A stretch of DNA of 33,134 bases from Ktedonobacteria bacterium (GTDB taxonomy: Bacteria; Chloroflexota; Ktedonobacteria; Ktedonobacterales; JACDGC01): contig DAIDHM010000023.1 of assembly GCA_027459705.1 (NCBI GenBank), forward strand, positions 1 through 33,134, given 5' to 3'. A program made the position numbers and the translations under genes. This document shows, in pieces, positions 14,904 through 23,505 of the stretch (positions are counted from its first letter, which is position 1; the number at the start of each line of letters is the position of its first letter). A model generated the notes under the pieces. That model was not told where the DNA came from and did no database searches. It was given only the letters and a program-made list of their open reading frames with translations.

Positions 14904-16346
14904 ATGAACGTACCAGTCCAGGAAAATGCCGCTGAGCAGGTCACGATCAATGATCTCGATACCGCCCGTGGCCTCTCGCTCGCGACCATGATCGGTTGGA
15001 TCCTGATCCTCATCGCGGCTATTGCCTTTGGGGGCAGCATCTTCGCCAATGCGCCCATCCTCGTCCTCGCCAATACCCCTGTTTTCAATACATTCTTTTT
15101 CTGCGGGATCATCAGCCTCGCAATGCTCGGTGTTGGCTTACGCCTTGCCTATGCTCAGTATTTGACCTGGGCAGGACGGCTGATTGTCGGGGGTATCGTA
15201 TGTACGTTTCTCCTCTGCCAGATGCTCTGGATCTGGGATCATGGGCTGGATGCTTTTGTCCTCACCTCACTTGCGCTGTATATCATTCCGCTCGGGCTGG
15301 CGTATGTCTTGAATGGCATCGCGCTCCTCTTCCTGACCGCTATCCTATCCAGCCTTTTGACGGGCTTATTGGTCTTTGCCTATCCACCCTTTCTGCAACA
15401 GACTGTGCTGGTGGGCGAAGTGCTCAGTAGCTGGCTGATCACCATTCTTCTGATCTGGATCATCGCCATGTTGATCTTCGCATCAGCCATTACTTATAAT
15501 CGCGCCTTGGAGAAATTAGGCTCATTAGAACTCGCTTTTAAACGCGCGCAGCAACTGGACGATCTGAAAGATCAATTCATTACGCATGTCAACCACGAAT
15601 TGCGTACCCCCATCATGACGCTGCAGGGATCTATCGACTATCTGCATGATTCATGGCAGTCGATGCGCGCCGACCAGGTGCAGAAGCTTTTTGCCCAAGC
15701 AATGCGGAGCGCCGAGCGGTTGAACGCGCACCTTGCTAGTATCCTGGATGTCCGTAATATCGAACAGTCGAGCCAGTCATGGCAGGCGACAGTAGTGGAT
15801 GTCTCCGAAGCTTTTATGGCAGCACGCTCACTCGTCGACCCATTTAGTGAATATCCGATCGTCGCCACCCTGGCAGATGAGAGCTTCATCTGGGGTGACG
15901 CCGGCTTTCTGCAACAGATTTTTGTCAACCTGTTAGGGAACGCGATAAAATATTCGCCTGACCGCGCTTTGATTACAGTCAAAGCCAGTCGCCTGGCGCT
16001 CTCTACCAGATCGCGAACAAATCAGAATCCGCCTGCGGTGATCGAAATCCAGATCCATGATCATGGTCAGGGCATCCCTCCCGATCAGATTCCTTTGCTC
16101 TTCCACCGTTTCGTGCGACTCGCCCGCGATCTCGCATCCAATATCCCTGGCAGCGGCGTAGGGTTATATACATGCAAACTCTTGACGGAACGCATGGGCG
16201 GAACGATCAACATCGAAAGCGCGGGCATCCCCGGCCAGGGAACCACCTGCATCATCCGCTTGCCCGCGGCCGATCGTCATCAACCGGAACGCCGTCAGAT
16301 TACGCGCAAACTCGCCGACCGTGATCGCCTCGCCCCCGGACGATAA
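14904..16346 (+). CDS. Membrane sensor histidine kinase
   Basis: The 480-residue product has about six membrane segments between residues 28 and 195 (for example MIGWILILIAAIAFGG and LLIWIIAMLIFASAI), a short coiled linker, then the dimerisation domain with phospho-acceptor His231 in FITHVNHELRTPIM. The ATPase domain follows, with N-box QQIFVNLLGNAIKYSP near 335, HDHGQGIPPDQIPLLFHRF, and GSGVGLYTCKLLTERMGG. It lacks an extracytoplasmic sensor domain, so it probably senses a membrane or membrane-embedded signal. It is transcribed with the single-domain regulator directly upstream. Confidence 0.93.
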   Translation: MNVPVQENAAEQVTINDLDTARGLSLATMIGWILILIAAIAFGGSIFANAPILVLANTPVFNTFFFCGIISLAMLGVGLRLAYAQYLTWAGRLIVGGIVCTFLLCQMLWIWDHGLDAFVLTSLALYIIPLGLAYVLNGIALLFLTAILSSLLTGLLVFAYPPFLQQTVLVGEVLSSWLITILLIWIIAMLIFASAITYNRALEKLGSLELAFKRAQQLDDLKDQFITHVNHELRTPIMTLQGSIDYLHDSWQSMRADQVQKLFAQAMRSAERLNAHLASILDVRNIEQSSQSWQATVVDVSEAFMAARSLVDPFSEYPIVATLADESFIWGDAGFLQQIFVNLLGNAIKYSPDRALITVKASRLALSTRSRTNQNPPAVIEIQIHDHGQGIPPDQIPLLFHRFVRLARDLASNIPGSGVGLYTCKLLTERMGGTINIESAGIPGQGTTCIIRLPAADRHQPERRQITRKLADRDRLAPGR

Positions 16347-16510
16347 TGATACAATCATGATGATGGAGTTACGCTTGCTGCGTGTGAAGTCATCCGCGCT
16401 CGCCATGACGATCCAACACCCATGTATCAACCGTGCGACTGCGACCATGATGATCCGCCAGCGACAAGATGCGTCGTTTGGCTGAGTTGGCCACTTGAGA
16501 GGAACAGATC

Positions 16511-17089
16511 ATGCTCGATCCCCACGTAAAACAAGAATATGCCCTGGCTCTTCAACAATTTCGACAACAGAAAGACGCCTTCTTTGCGCAAGCGGCAGAA
16601 TCGCCCCTCAGCGCGGATCAACGGCTGGCCTTTAATGGGTTGGCCTATTTCCCTCCCGACCTCGCCTATCGAGTGATCGCCAAGGTTGAATATGTACCAG
16701 CGGGCGACAGCATCATCATGCAGACGACGGATAATGCGACGCGTCAGTTCGAAAGATTTGCCCGTTTACATTTCACGCTGAATGATACAGAATGCACGCT
16801 GACCGGCTATCGTTCACTGGATGCAGAAGACCTGCTGATGGGTGATGAGCAGGTCCAACTCTTCGTTCCATTTCGCGACGCTCTCTCGGGAAAGCAGACC
16901 TATGCGGCAGGCCGCTATATGGATGTAGAGATAGAGCAAGGTGAAGGACTAGATCCGATCGTCATATTGGATTTTAATCTCGCCTACAATCCATACTGCG
17001 CCTATAATGACCTGTATAGCTGTCCAATCACCCCATTCGAAAATACGCTCCCAGTCTCCGTCGCCGCAGGCGAACAATCTCCGCATTGA
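16511..17089 (+). CDS. DUF1684 family protein
   Basis: The 192-residue product matches the DUF1684 pattern, with a helical start (YALALQQFRQQKDAFF), LSADQRLAFNGLAYFPPD, a beta-rich middle, and the strongly conserved end DFNLAYNPYCAYNDLYSCPITPFENTL where Cys, Tyr and Pro residues cluster. GAGAGGAA lies 7 nt before the ATG. The family is widespread but has no settled biochemical role. It stands alone on the plus strand and converges with the next gene with only 2 nt between the stops. Confidence 0.88.
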   Translation: MLDPHVKQEYALALQQFRQQKDAFFAQAAESPLSADQRLAFNGLAYFPPDLAYRVIAKVEYVPAGDSIIMQTTDNATRQFERFARLHFTLNDTECTLTGYRSLDAEDLLMGDEQVQLFVPFRDALSGKQTYAAGRYMDVEIEQGEGLDPIVILDFNLAYNPYCAYNDLYSCPITPFENTLPVSVAAGEQSPH

Positions 17090-17091
17090 CT

Positions 17092-17583
17092 TCAACGCGC
17101 ACGGATGGGGAGCGTAAAAATCGCGGTGACGGGTGAGGCGCCACTGGCACTGATAATCAGGGTCAATTGCCAACTCCCTGACATTGTTCCGACGAGCGGA
17201 ATCGCGAGGGGCGCGGCGTCGGACGGCGTCGCAATTCCCTGCGCGCCTCGCATCGCCATAGCTGGCATTGTCCATTGATAGGTGATGGTGAGGTGTGTGG
17301 GCGACATGCCTGTAACTGGTTGTATGGTGATCGTTGCGATGAAATCTTGGCCGACGCGAGGCACACTTGGGGCGAGGCGCAACTCCAGTTGATAGTTGGC
17401 AACGCGCAGCGATGAAGTGGCGGTTGCCTGTGGAGACACATACCCTGCGAGCACATCGCTCACCCAGATGGCCAGGATGAGGAGCATGACAGCGCCCACC
17501 ACCAGGAGAGCTCGGGTTCGCTGTTGCTGATTAAAATAATTGGGGTCGGTCGCGACCATCCACGACTCATCTTCATGAAACAT
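17092..17583 (-). CDS. Membrane-anchored protein with YtkA/FixH-like domain
   Basis: From the ATG at 17583 the product has 163 residues. A single membrane segment (ALLVVGAVMLLILAIWVSDVL) lies near residues 25-45, followed by an outside beta-sandwich domain with YQLELRLAPSVPRVGQDF and the diagnostic TYQWTMPAMAMRG segment, Met-rich as in YtkA-like and FixH-like domains that may handle copper. The frame stays open upstream to 17784, but that part has no family features and overlaps the gene above. No clear ribosome site precedes 17583; TATGAT about 10 nt upstream could even be a -10 box of a leaderless transcript. Function is not established. Confidence 0.65.
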   Translation of the reverse strand: MFHEDESWMVATDPNYFNQQQRTRALLVVGAVMLLILAIWVSDVLAGYVSPQATATSSLRVANYQLELRLAPSVPRVGQDFIATITIQPVTGMSPTHLTITYQWTMPAMAMRGAQGIATPSDAAPLAIPLVGTMSGSWQLTLIISASGASPVTAIFTLPIRAR

Positions 17584-17626
17584 CACATTGCCATCATACC
17601 GCGCCAGACAAGGGAATATCGCCAGA

Positions 17627-18031
17627 TCAATGCGTGAGAACAATACCAGGGAAATAGCGCGAAGTGCCTGGATGTGTGTCGGAGCGCGAATGAGGCTCAC
17701 CAAGCAGGGTACCAACACAACCCCAGATCGCAAGATAGGCATGCGCATCCTGGACGCAGACGGACGAGGGCGTCGTCGCGGCACAACCGATCACGAAAGC
17801 ATGGGATGCTCCCATGGTCCCCCCACAAATTTCTGGTATACGCGCGGCGGTGGCAGGGGGCGCAACAGTCACCAGGGAAGAGTTGGTGATCAATGTCGAA
17901 GTAGGTGTCAGCCGGTGACGCGCAAAAGCAGGCGAATCATGCAAACCAGCGGCGAAGTTGGGTATCACAGCGAGAATTGCCGCAGCCTCGATTAAGATAA
18001 GACAGGCAATGAGCAACCGTATGCGCGGCAT
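17627..18031 (-). CDS. Small secreted or anchored hypothetical protein
   Basis: The 134-residue product begins with a clear signal or anchor segment (RIRLLIACLILIEAAAILAVIP) and then has a Thr/Ser/Ala-rich region and several Cys in the C-terminal half. It is not recognised. The ATG at 18031 has a near-perfect AAGGAGG ribosome site at 7 nt spacing, which is the best evidence that it is real. It is followed after 43 nt by the YtkA-like gene on the same strand, so the two probably form a small exported-protein operon. The C-terminal sequence is of low information and may be poorly structured. Confidence 0.55.
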   Translation of the reverse strand: MPRIRLLIACLILIEAAAILAVIPNFAAGLHDSPAFARHRLTPTSTLITNSSLVTVAPPATAARIPEICGGTMGASHAFVIGCAATTPSSVCVQDAHAYLAIWGCVGTLLGEPHSRSDTHPGTSRYFPGIVLTH

Positions 18032-18152
18032 ATGATCCCCTCCTTCCTTGCGCTTGCGTCATCATACCACGCGAACGCCTACCAGACATCTCTGAGTGAT
18101 GACATTATAACATATCCAGACGAGCATAGTACCATTTGGTTGTCAAGATAAC

Positions 18153-18186
18153 CAAAAACGCGCCCTGAAAGATACTTCAGGGCGCG
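18153..18186 (-). terminator. Rho-independent terminator of the KGG-repeat gene
   Basis: Read on the minus strand, an 11-bp perfect stem of CGCGCCCTGAA and its complement encloses a 6-nt loop and is followed by TTTTTGG. It begins 22 nt after the stop of the KGG gene. Confidence 0.88.
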
Positions 18187-18208
18187 CGCGTGGAAATGGT
18201 TGCCTGGT

Positions 18209-18577
18209 TCAGACCTCGGTAGTCGTCCGGTGTCGATCCGTGCGTCGTGGTGCCTCGCCACCTTTTTTGCCGATCTGGGAATAATAATCCGGACCATGGC
18301 GCCGCTTGACTTCATCGCCGCCCTTTTTGCCGATCTGGGCGAAGAATTCAGAACCATGTTTCGCGCGGACGGTCTCTCCGCCCTTCTTACCAATCGCGGC
18401 GTAATATTCAGGCCCACGAGTTTCGGCGATCACGCGGCCGCCCTTTTTGCCAATATCCACATAGAAGGCCTGACCATATTTCTCTTTTACGCGACGTCCG
18501 CCTTTGCGACCGGCTTCTTGCACAGTGGTGGGCTTCTTCTCTGGTGTTCCCTGGTTACTGGTCGTTTCCTGCGCCAT
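18209..18577 (-). CDS. KGG-repeat stress-induced protein
   Basis: The 122-residue product is hydrophilic and built of five repeats of about 21 residues, each centred on GKKGG or GRKGG and continuing with a helix ending in a YG/HG-x-E/D-[FY][FY] pattern (for example IGKKGGETVRAKHGSEFFAQ). This is the KGG or general-stress repeat family, related in style to Bacillus GsiB and plant Em/LEA proteins, thought to protect cells in drought or starvation. The start at 18577 (MAQETTSN) was chosen because AGGAGG lies about 10 nt upstream; upstream frame lacks repeats. A strong terminator follows, so it is a single-gene transcript. Confidence 0.92.
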   Translation of the reverse strand: MAQETTSNQGTPEKKPTTVQEAGRKGGRRVKEKYGQAFYVDIGKKGGRVIAETRGPEYYAAIGKKGGETVRAKHGSEFFAQIGKKGGDEVKRRHGPDYYSQIGKKGGEAPRRTDRHRTTTEV

Positions 18578-18914
18578 GTGGGTGATCCCTCCTGAATTGG
18601 CTCGCTCATCATGAGCGAGATGCACATCCTGAAGACGCTGCTTCAGCAAACGCCCTCCGCTGGGTGATCCGGAAAGCCGCCTTCTCTGCGGCTCTCTCCC
18701 AGTATACTGAGCACTGGAAGAGGAGACCTCTCGTGGTCTCGGATTCCATCCGGGCGTCCAGCGTTGCTGCCTCATCTATTCGCACGGTCCATGCCAAACT
18801 TATCAGGACCCAATGGCTTGTGCGTCCGATTCGTGGAAATGCGGCATCTCCCAAACTATCATGGCCCTTCTTCTTGATCATCAGAAGAAGGGCCATGAGG
18901 CGCATAGCGGCGAA
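18578..18914. other. Gene-free stretch between the KGG gene and rplI
   Basis: No convincing gene is seen. It must hold the promoter of the KGG gene; TATACT (minus strand, near 18700) is a fair -10 box but lacks a good -35 partner. A long hairpin next to the rplI end is listed separately. Confidence 0.4.
18860..18897 (-). terminator. 15-bp hairpin after rplI
   Basis: CATGGCCCTTCTTCT and its perfect complement enclose an 8-nt loop, starting 18 nt past the rplI stop on the minus strand. No T-run follows, so it may stabilise the transcript end or terminate weakly. Confidence 0.55.
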
Positions 18915-19373
18915 CTATTCTGCCGAAGGAGTCAGATTCACAGTCACATGCGGCTCAAATCCGTGACCCAGACGCACCGACACCTTGGCTTCACCCAGGT
19001 GGCGTAAGGGTTCGGAAAGAACAACAGCCCGGCGGTCAACGATAATGCCTTCTTGCTCGCGTAAAGCTTCTACGATGTTCTGGCTGGTAACGGATCCATA
19101 GAGGCGATTCTGTCCACCAACGCGGACCGCAAAGGTGAGAGTGGTAGCGTTCAATCGCTCTGTCAGGGCACTGAGATCAGCGCGCATTTTCTCCTGGCGT
19201 GCCTGCTCGGCGGCGACGCGCTGTTGCAAATGAGATATCGCCTTGGGGGTTGCGGGCTCAACCATCTGGCGTGGGAGCAGATAGTTGCGGGCATAGCCAT
19301 CGGCGACGACTTTTACATCGCCTGGCTTCCCGAGATTCGGTACTTCTTGCAGTAAAATTACTTTCATCGGCAT
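18915..19373 (-). CDS. rplI: 50S ribosomal protein L9
   Basis: The product (152 residues from ATG 19373) has the L9 N-terminal domain MKVILLQEVPNLGKPGDVKVVADGYARNYLLPRQMVEPA, the long connecting helix (about residues 50-80), and the C-terminal domain with LYGSVTSQNIVEAL and HVTVNLTPSAE. It binds 23S rRNA. The start is uncertain: the family normally begins at the second ATG (19367), AAGGA is about 14 nt before 19373, and a TTG at 19385 sits too close to it. The usual partners rpsF, ssb and rpsR are absent, so rplI is transcribed alone, downstream of a possible structured RNA. Confidence 0.95.
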   Translation of the reverse strand: MPMKVILLQEVPNLGKPGDVKVVADGYARNYLLPRQMVEPATPKAISHLQQRVAAEQARQEKMRADLSALTERLNATTLTFAVRVGGQNRLYGSVTSQNIVEALREQEGIIVDRRAVVLSEPLRHLGEAKVSVRLGHGFEPHVTVNLTPSAE

Positions 19374-19497
19374 GGGAATTGACAAGGTCCTTTCTGGTGG
19401 CTTGGGTATGAAACAGGGGTCTGCCGAGCTATTCTCCTCGGTACCTGTTCCGCCATAGTTACCACTGACATGGACATTTCTGCCCTTTAGTGATTCC

Positions 19498-19726
19498 GTA
19501 GGGCATGCCTACCGGGTGAACTACCACACCCGCTCTCCCCTTGCCAAAGGCATCGGGGACCACTTTGCAACGTGGGAGTCCTGAACATGATGCACTCGCC
19601 ATGCCTTCCTTGTTTCTCAGGTTTTTAGGACCTATGGGAAACGCCCTGCCGTAGCCTGAGGTGGGTTGCACACACCAGCACGGGTCATTGTGTCTTAGAC
19701 TCACGCCATAAGTTTAGCATGCCCAC
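19498..19726 (-). ncRNA. Possible structured RNA upstream of rplI
   Basis: On the minus strand, GGGCATGC (19724-19717) can pair with GCATGCCC (19508-19501), extended by two pairs after a bulge, closing a domain of about 208 nt. Inside lie several good local helices: CCCC-GA-TGCC-TTT-GGCA-A-GGGG (19558-19537), CGGGTG with CACCCG (19532-19513), AGGT with ACCT near 19630 and CCAC with GTGG near 19565. The nested architecture suggests a folded RNA, such as an rplI leader or a stand-alone relative of the IscB-associated omega/HEARO RNAs that are abundant in Ktedonobacter. An 81-codon frame runs through it but has no ribosome site and no recognisable fold. Identity is a guess; only the pairing is seen. 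Confidence 0.35.
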
Positions 19727-19921
19727 AGCATGAAATCAACGTTAGAGAGGTCAACTTCATATCCCACCTGGGGCTATTATGTTGCCGTGGCCGTATACGC
19801 TCAAAGTGAGCGTTATCGACAAGGCAGTACCATGTCAATCGGAAGCACGGCCAGGCACGACCGAACCCTCGCTACCTGAAGAGAGAATTGCAGCAACTTC
19901 TCTCCCAGTTTTCCCCTTGTA
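19727..19921. other. Gene-free stretch upstream of the possible RNA
   Basis: On the minus strand TTGACA (19838-19833) lies 17 nt before TAACGC, a weak promoter candidate for the RNA or rplI. A small hairpin CGCTCA-AAG-TGAGCG (19799-19813) overlaps that -10 position. A GAGAGAA/TTCTCTC hairpin near 19881-19904 follows the oxidoreductase gene but lacks a proper T-run. Confidence 0.35.
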
Positions 19922-20938
19922 TTAGGGCACCAGGACGACCTTGCCTACCGCCGCCCGGCTATGCAGATAAGCATGCGCGGCAGCGGCTTCTGTGAACGCG
20001 AAGGTGCGGTCGACATGCGGCGCAATCTGGCCTTCTGCATACCAGCGCAACAGTTGATCTGCCCATTTGCGGATCTTCTCTGGGCGATCCCAGAGATGGC
20101 CAACATTCACGCCCAGGACACCCTTGTTCGCGGACATCAGTTGGAGGGGGGTGAAGCGAGGAATGGCAAGGCTGACACGGGCGAAAGCGCTGAGCGAACG
20201 CTGCGTGCCGGGCGTGAGCGTGCTCACCCCGAAGGCCATAAGGCGACCCGTAGGCGCCAGGATGTGATAGTTCTTCCGCCAGGCTGGTCCGCCCTGTGAA
20301 TCAAGCACCAGCTCGACGCCTTGCCCCGCGGTCTGGCGCTGAACCACTTCTACGAAATCTTCGTTGCGATAATCAATCGGATGGTCGAGTCCACGGTCAC
20401 GCAGCCAGGCGTGTTTGGTGGCGGACGCAGTGCCGAAGGTCTCTGCGCCATAGATCTTGCAGATCTCCAATGCCGCCAGGCCCACGCCACCCGCAGCACT
20501 GTGGATCAACACCCGATCACCGCGCGCTAGCGAACCCATCACCACCAGGAGTTGGTACGCGGTTAGATAATTCACTAGCAATGCCGCGCCAACGACCGCG
20601 CTCATGCCTGTAGGACGGACGAAGGCATTGCTTACCGGCACCACGACGACATCCGCGTATCCGCCGAAACGGACCAGCGCGATGACTTCCTGTCCGGCGT
20701 GGAACTCGGTCACCCCTGCGCCGACCGCGTCGATGGTGCCCCCAACTTCATAGCCGACGACACAGGGGATTTTGGGTGCATCAGGATAGACCCCCATGCG
20801 CGCCATCAGATCGGCAAAATTAATGCCACTGGCCGCCACTCGGATGCGTACCTGTCCTGCCGCTGGTTCAGGATCCGGTGCCTCGCGTAGCTGTAATACT
20901 GCCGGCGGCCCCGCGCGCGTGATCCATATTTGCCGCAT
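19922..20938 (-). CDS. Zinc-free medium-chain oxidoreductase, VAT-1/quinone reductase type
   Basis: The start ATG at 20938 (MRQIWITRAG) has AAGGAG close upstream, giving 338 residues. The GroES-like catalytic domain includes VAASGINFADLMARMGVYPDAP and PCVVGYEVGGTIDAVG; the Rossmann nucleotide motif SAAGGVGLAALEI starts near residue 147. The Cys/His set that binds zinc in alcohol dehydrogenases is missing, as in quinone reductases. The tail (NKGVLGVNVGHLWDRPEKI, then FAFTEAAAAHAYLHSRAAVGKVVL) is like VAT-1 homologues. It probably reduces quinones or enones with NADPH. It is a single gene; the MFS gene on the same strand ends about 107 nt upstream. Confidence 0.9.
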   Translation of the reverse strand: MRQIWITRAGPPAVLQLREAPDPEPAAGQVRIRVAASGINFADLMARMGVYPDAPKIPCVVGYEVGGTIDAVGAGVTEFHAGQEVIALVRFGGYADVVVVPVSNAFVRPTGMSAVVGAALLVNYLTAYQLLVVMGSLARGDRVLIHSAAGGVGLAALEICKIYGAETFGTASATKHAWLRDRGLDHPIDYRNEDFVEVVQRQTAGQGVELVLDSQGGPAWRKNYHILAPTGRLMAFGVSTLTPGTQRSLSAFARVSLAIPRFTPLQLMSANKGVLGVNVGHLWDRPEKIRKWADQLLRWYAEGQIAPHVDRTFAFTEAAAAHAYLHSRAAVGKVVLVP

Positions 20939-21045
20939 ACTGCTCCTTCTCGCTGCACCCATGCGCCGCGCTTCCAGGCAGAGTATAACACGCAAACATA
21001 CCATGATCAATCGACCAACTTGGAAAATTCGGTTCGATGAAAACC

Positions 21046-22299
21046 TCAGCTGCGCGCCAGAGTGGTGCGCGGTCCTTGTGCCCAGAGCAGTGCCCCCGCT
21101 GTCAGAATGCAGATCAGCAATGTGCCGAGAACAATGGCGTGCCAGCCACCCCAGGCCCAGACAGGACCAAAGATCCAGGCACCGACTGCGCCACCGCCAT
21201 ACCAGTTGCAGAGATAGAGCGCCGCGGCGCTACCGCGGCGGCCAGGCGCGTTATCACTGACATAGGCGTTGGTGATGGCGTACGCTGAGAGGAGTCCTAA
21301 TATGAGCACACCAATTCCCAGTATCACGATCGGTAAAGAATGGCTCAGGGTGATCAACAATCCCACTACCATAATCCCCAAACAGATCGCGATGACCGGA
21401 CGTCGCCCGATCCGTGAGGAGAGTTGCCCAAATACAGGGGCCAGCATCCCCAGGATATAAAGTATGAAGATCAGAGCCAGGGCGGAGGTTGGCAGATTGA
21501 ATGGGGGATCCGAAAGATAATAGCTCACGTAGGTGAAGAAACCTAACAAAATCACGCCCAGCAGAAAGCCAACGATATACCCGCCGACTAACACACGCGA
21601 CCGCAATGTCGCCACCATCGCAGCGAACGCCACGCGGACTCCCGTCGTCGGGCGGAAGCCTCGCGCGGTGGGTAGCAGGACCGCCAGGGTCAGCGAGCCA
21701 ACGAGCGAGAGGGCAGCTAATACAATGAACATCGTCCGCCAGCCATCGATGCCAGCGATCAATCCGCCACCGACGCGCCCTACCAGCGCTGATCCACTCA
21801 GTGCGGAAGTATACCAGCCAATGGCGCTCCCACGCTGCGCAGCTGGAAATTCATCGCCGATGTAAGCGATGCAGATTGCGCCGATTCCCGCTGCCAGCAC
21901 ACCCTGCCCGGCCCGCGCCACCAACAACAGCCCGTAAGTCGGGGCAAGGGCCGCCAGCAACGTTGGGATGACGATCAGAATGCTGACCCCGATGATAATC
22001 GGGCGGCGTCCGACACGATCGGAGATCGGGCCGGTGACCAGCACGGCAAGTGCCAGCGCGAGATCGAAAACTGCCAGCGTCAACCCTGCCTCACCCGCGC
22101 TGATCCTAAAATCATGGCTCAGCAACGGCAACACGGGCTGGGTCGCGTAGACAGCAGGCATGAGGGTTAGAGTGCCAATACAGAGCGCGAAGAGCGCTCG
22201 TCGTCGCGGAAAAGAAGTCGATACTGGTGGTAAGGTCAGGCTATGCGCCTGATCAATGGGTAGCGCGGACTTCACGCTGGACATGTTTGTTCGCTCCAT
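21046..22299 (-). CDS. MFS transporter, YnfM-like
   Basis: The 417-residue product has twelve predicted membrane segments. The MFS signature between helices 2 and 3 is GPISDRVGRRPIIIG (near residue 92), repeated as FGQLSSRIGRRPVIAI in the second half. The opening LCIGTLTLMPAVYATQPVLPLL followed by ISAGEAGLTLAVFDLALAL is close to the YnfM/arabinose-efflux-like group of drug:H+ antiporters. It is divergent from a LysR-type regulator gene, the same arrangement as ynfL-ynfM in E. coli, with a dyad between them, so the regulator probably controls it. Substrate is unknown. Confidence 0.9.
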   Translation of the reverse strand: MERTNMSSVKSALPIDQAHSLTLPPVSTSFPRRRALFALCIGTLTLMPAVYATQPVLPLLSHDFRISAGEAGLTLAVFDLALALAVLVTGPISDRVGRRPIIIGVSILIVIPTLLAALAPTYGLLLVARAGQGVLAAGIGAICIAYIGDEFPAAQRGSAIGWYTSALSGSALVGRVGGGLIAGIDGWRTMFIVLAALSLVGSLTLAVLLPTARGFRPTTGVRVAFAAMVATLRSRVLVGGYIVGFLLGVILLGFFTYVSYYLSDPPFNLPTSALALIFILYILGMLAPVFGQLSSRIGRRPVIAICLGIMVVGLLITLSHSLPIVILGIGVLILGLLSAYAITNAYVSDNAPGRRGSAAALYLCNWYGGGAVGAWIFGPVWAWGGWHAIVLGTLLICILTAGALLWAQGPRTTLARS

Positions 22300-22356
22300 G
22301 CGCGCCAGAATAGGTATACCGTCATATCGTAGCGCGCCTGAAGTGATATGTCTAAT

Positions 22357-22391
22357 ATATATTTTATCGCTTTTCTATAGATATAATATAT
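22357..22391. promoter_or_regulatory. AT-rich dyad between MFS and LysR genes (probable regulator site)
   Basis: ATATATTTTATC (22357-22368) and GATATAATATAT (22380-22391) are inverted copies with one mismatch, 11 nt apart. The site is in an otherwise GC-rich divergent gap, the usual place for LysR-type operators that also overlap the target promoter. Confidence 0.5.
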
Positions 22392-22545
22392 GGGACACAG
22401 GCAAGAGCTCACTCTGAAATGTCTGCTACCTGGCCTGTGGGCAGGGTGGCGCTGAATCGCGCGGCTGAAGCTCTGAGAGCAAGCGCTAAGGTGACAACCT
22501 TATGGCCAAGAGCAGGAAGAGCTCGTGCGAAAGGAACTTCGTGGT

Positions 22546-23487
22546 ATGGAACTCCGGCATCTGCGCTATTTCCTGGCAGTGGCGCGGCATCGCAACTTCA
22601 CGCGTGCCGCCCAGGAACTCCATCTGGCTCAGCCGCCGCTCTCGCAACAGATACAGCAATTGGAGCACGAACTGGGCGTGCAATTATTTGACCGTAGCGG
22701 CCGGCAGGTGCGCCTGACCCCCGCCGGCGAAGAATTGCAGCGGCGAGCGACTGGCGTTCTTGAGCAAGTAGACGATCTGATGGTAGCAACACGGGATATC
22801 GCGGCGGCACGTGCCGGTACCGTAACACTGGGTGTCATTCCCACCGCGGCTGGGGTGATGGTCCCACACATTGCCGCGCGCCTGCGCGCGCTCTTCCCTG
22901 GAGTGGAATTGATCATCCAGGAAGCAGGGTCAACGACGATCGCCGCGTTGGTGGCTGACCGCCAGGCGGATGTGGGCTTAGCCCGGCTACCGCTGGGAGA
23001 CACGACCATTGCCGACCACATTGAGAGTGAGACGCTCCTGGTGGAATCGCTCGTGCTCGCTGTGCCGCGCAACCATCGCTTCGCCACCCGAACTGCAGGG
23101 GTAGCGATTGCGGAGTTACGCGACGAACCTTTGATGCTCGTGCGACGCGACCAGGGCACTCTCTCTGATCTCGTCCTGGACGCTTGCGCGGCGGCAGGCT
23201 TCGCGCCGCGGCTCGTCTGTGAAGGCGCGGAGATCGATACCTTACTTCGGTTAGTTGCTGCGGGGGTCGGGTGTACCATCGTCCCAGCCACTGGACCACA
23301 GATGATGCCACATCTGGCCGCGGACATTCAGAGCGTTCCCCTCGGTGACATGCCGGGCGAACCCGCGCTCCGTTTGACGCTTGGCTTGATCTGGCGTCGT
23401 CACGGCTATCGGTCGCACGCGGCCAGCGCCCTGGGATCGATCATCCGCGAGGTCGCAAGCCATTCTGCCGCGGCCAACTTGGCCTGA
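22546..23487 (+). CDS. LysR-type transcriptional regulator, YnfL-like
   Basis: From ATG 22546 the product has 313 residues and begins with the canonical MELRHLRYFLAVARHRNFTRAAQ, the winged helix-turn-helix with HLAQPPLSQQIQQLEHELG and LFDRSGRQVRLTPAG. The effector-binding domain starts with GTVTLGVIPTAAG near residue 92. A GTG at 22525 would add seven residues but departs from the family start; AGGAA about 10 nt upstream supports 22546. It is divergent from the MFS gene and likely regulates it and itself. Confidence 0.93.
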   Translation: MELRHLRYFLAVARHRNFTRAAQELHLAQPPLSQQIQQLEHELGVQLFDRSGRQVRLTPAGEELQRRATGVLEQVDDLMVATRDIAAARAGTVTLGVIPTAAGVMVPHIAARLRALFPGVELIIQEAGSTTIAALVADRQADVGLARLPLGDTTIADHIESETLLVESLVLAVPRNHRFATRTAGVAIAELRDEPLMLVRRDQGTLSDLVLDACAAAGFAPRLVCEGAEIDTLLRLVAAGVGCTIVPATGPQMMPHLAADIQSVPLGDMPGEPALRLTLGLIWRRHGYRSHAASALGSIIREVASHSAAANLA

Positions 23488-23505
23488 TATCTCGGCAATG
23501 ACCGC

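Noticed and set aside
18609-18905. 98-codon minus-strand frame upstream of the KGG gene
   Set aside because: It crosses the rplI hairpin, has no ribosome site and no recognisable features.
19459-19704. 81-codon frame across the possible structured RNA
   Set aside because: It lacks a ribosome site and a protein-like pattern, while the strand can fold into nested helices.
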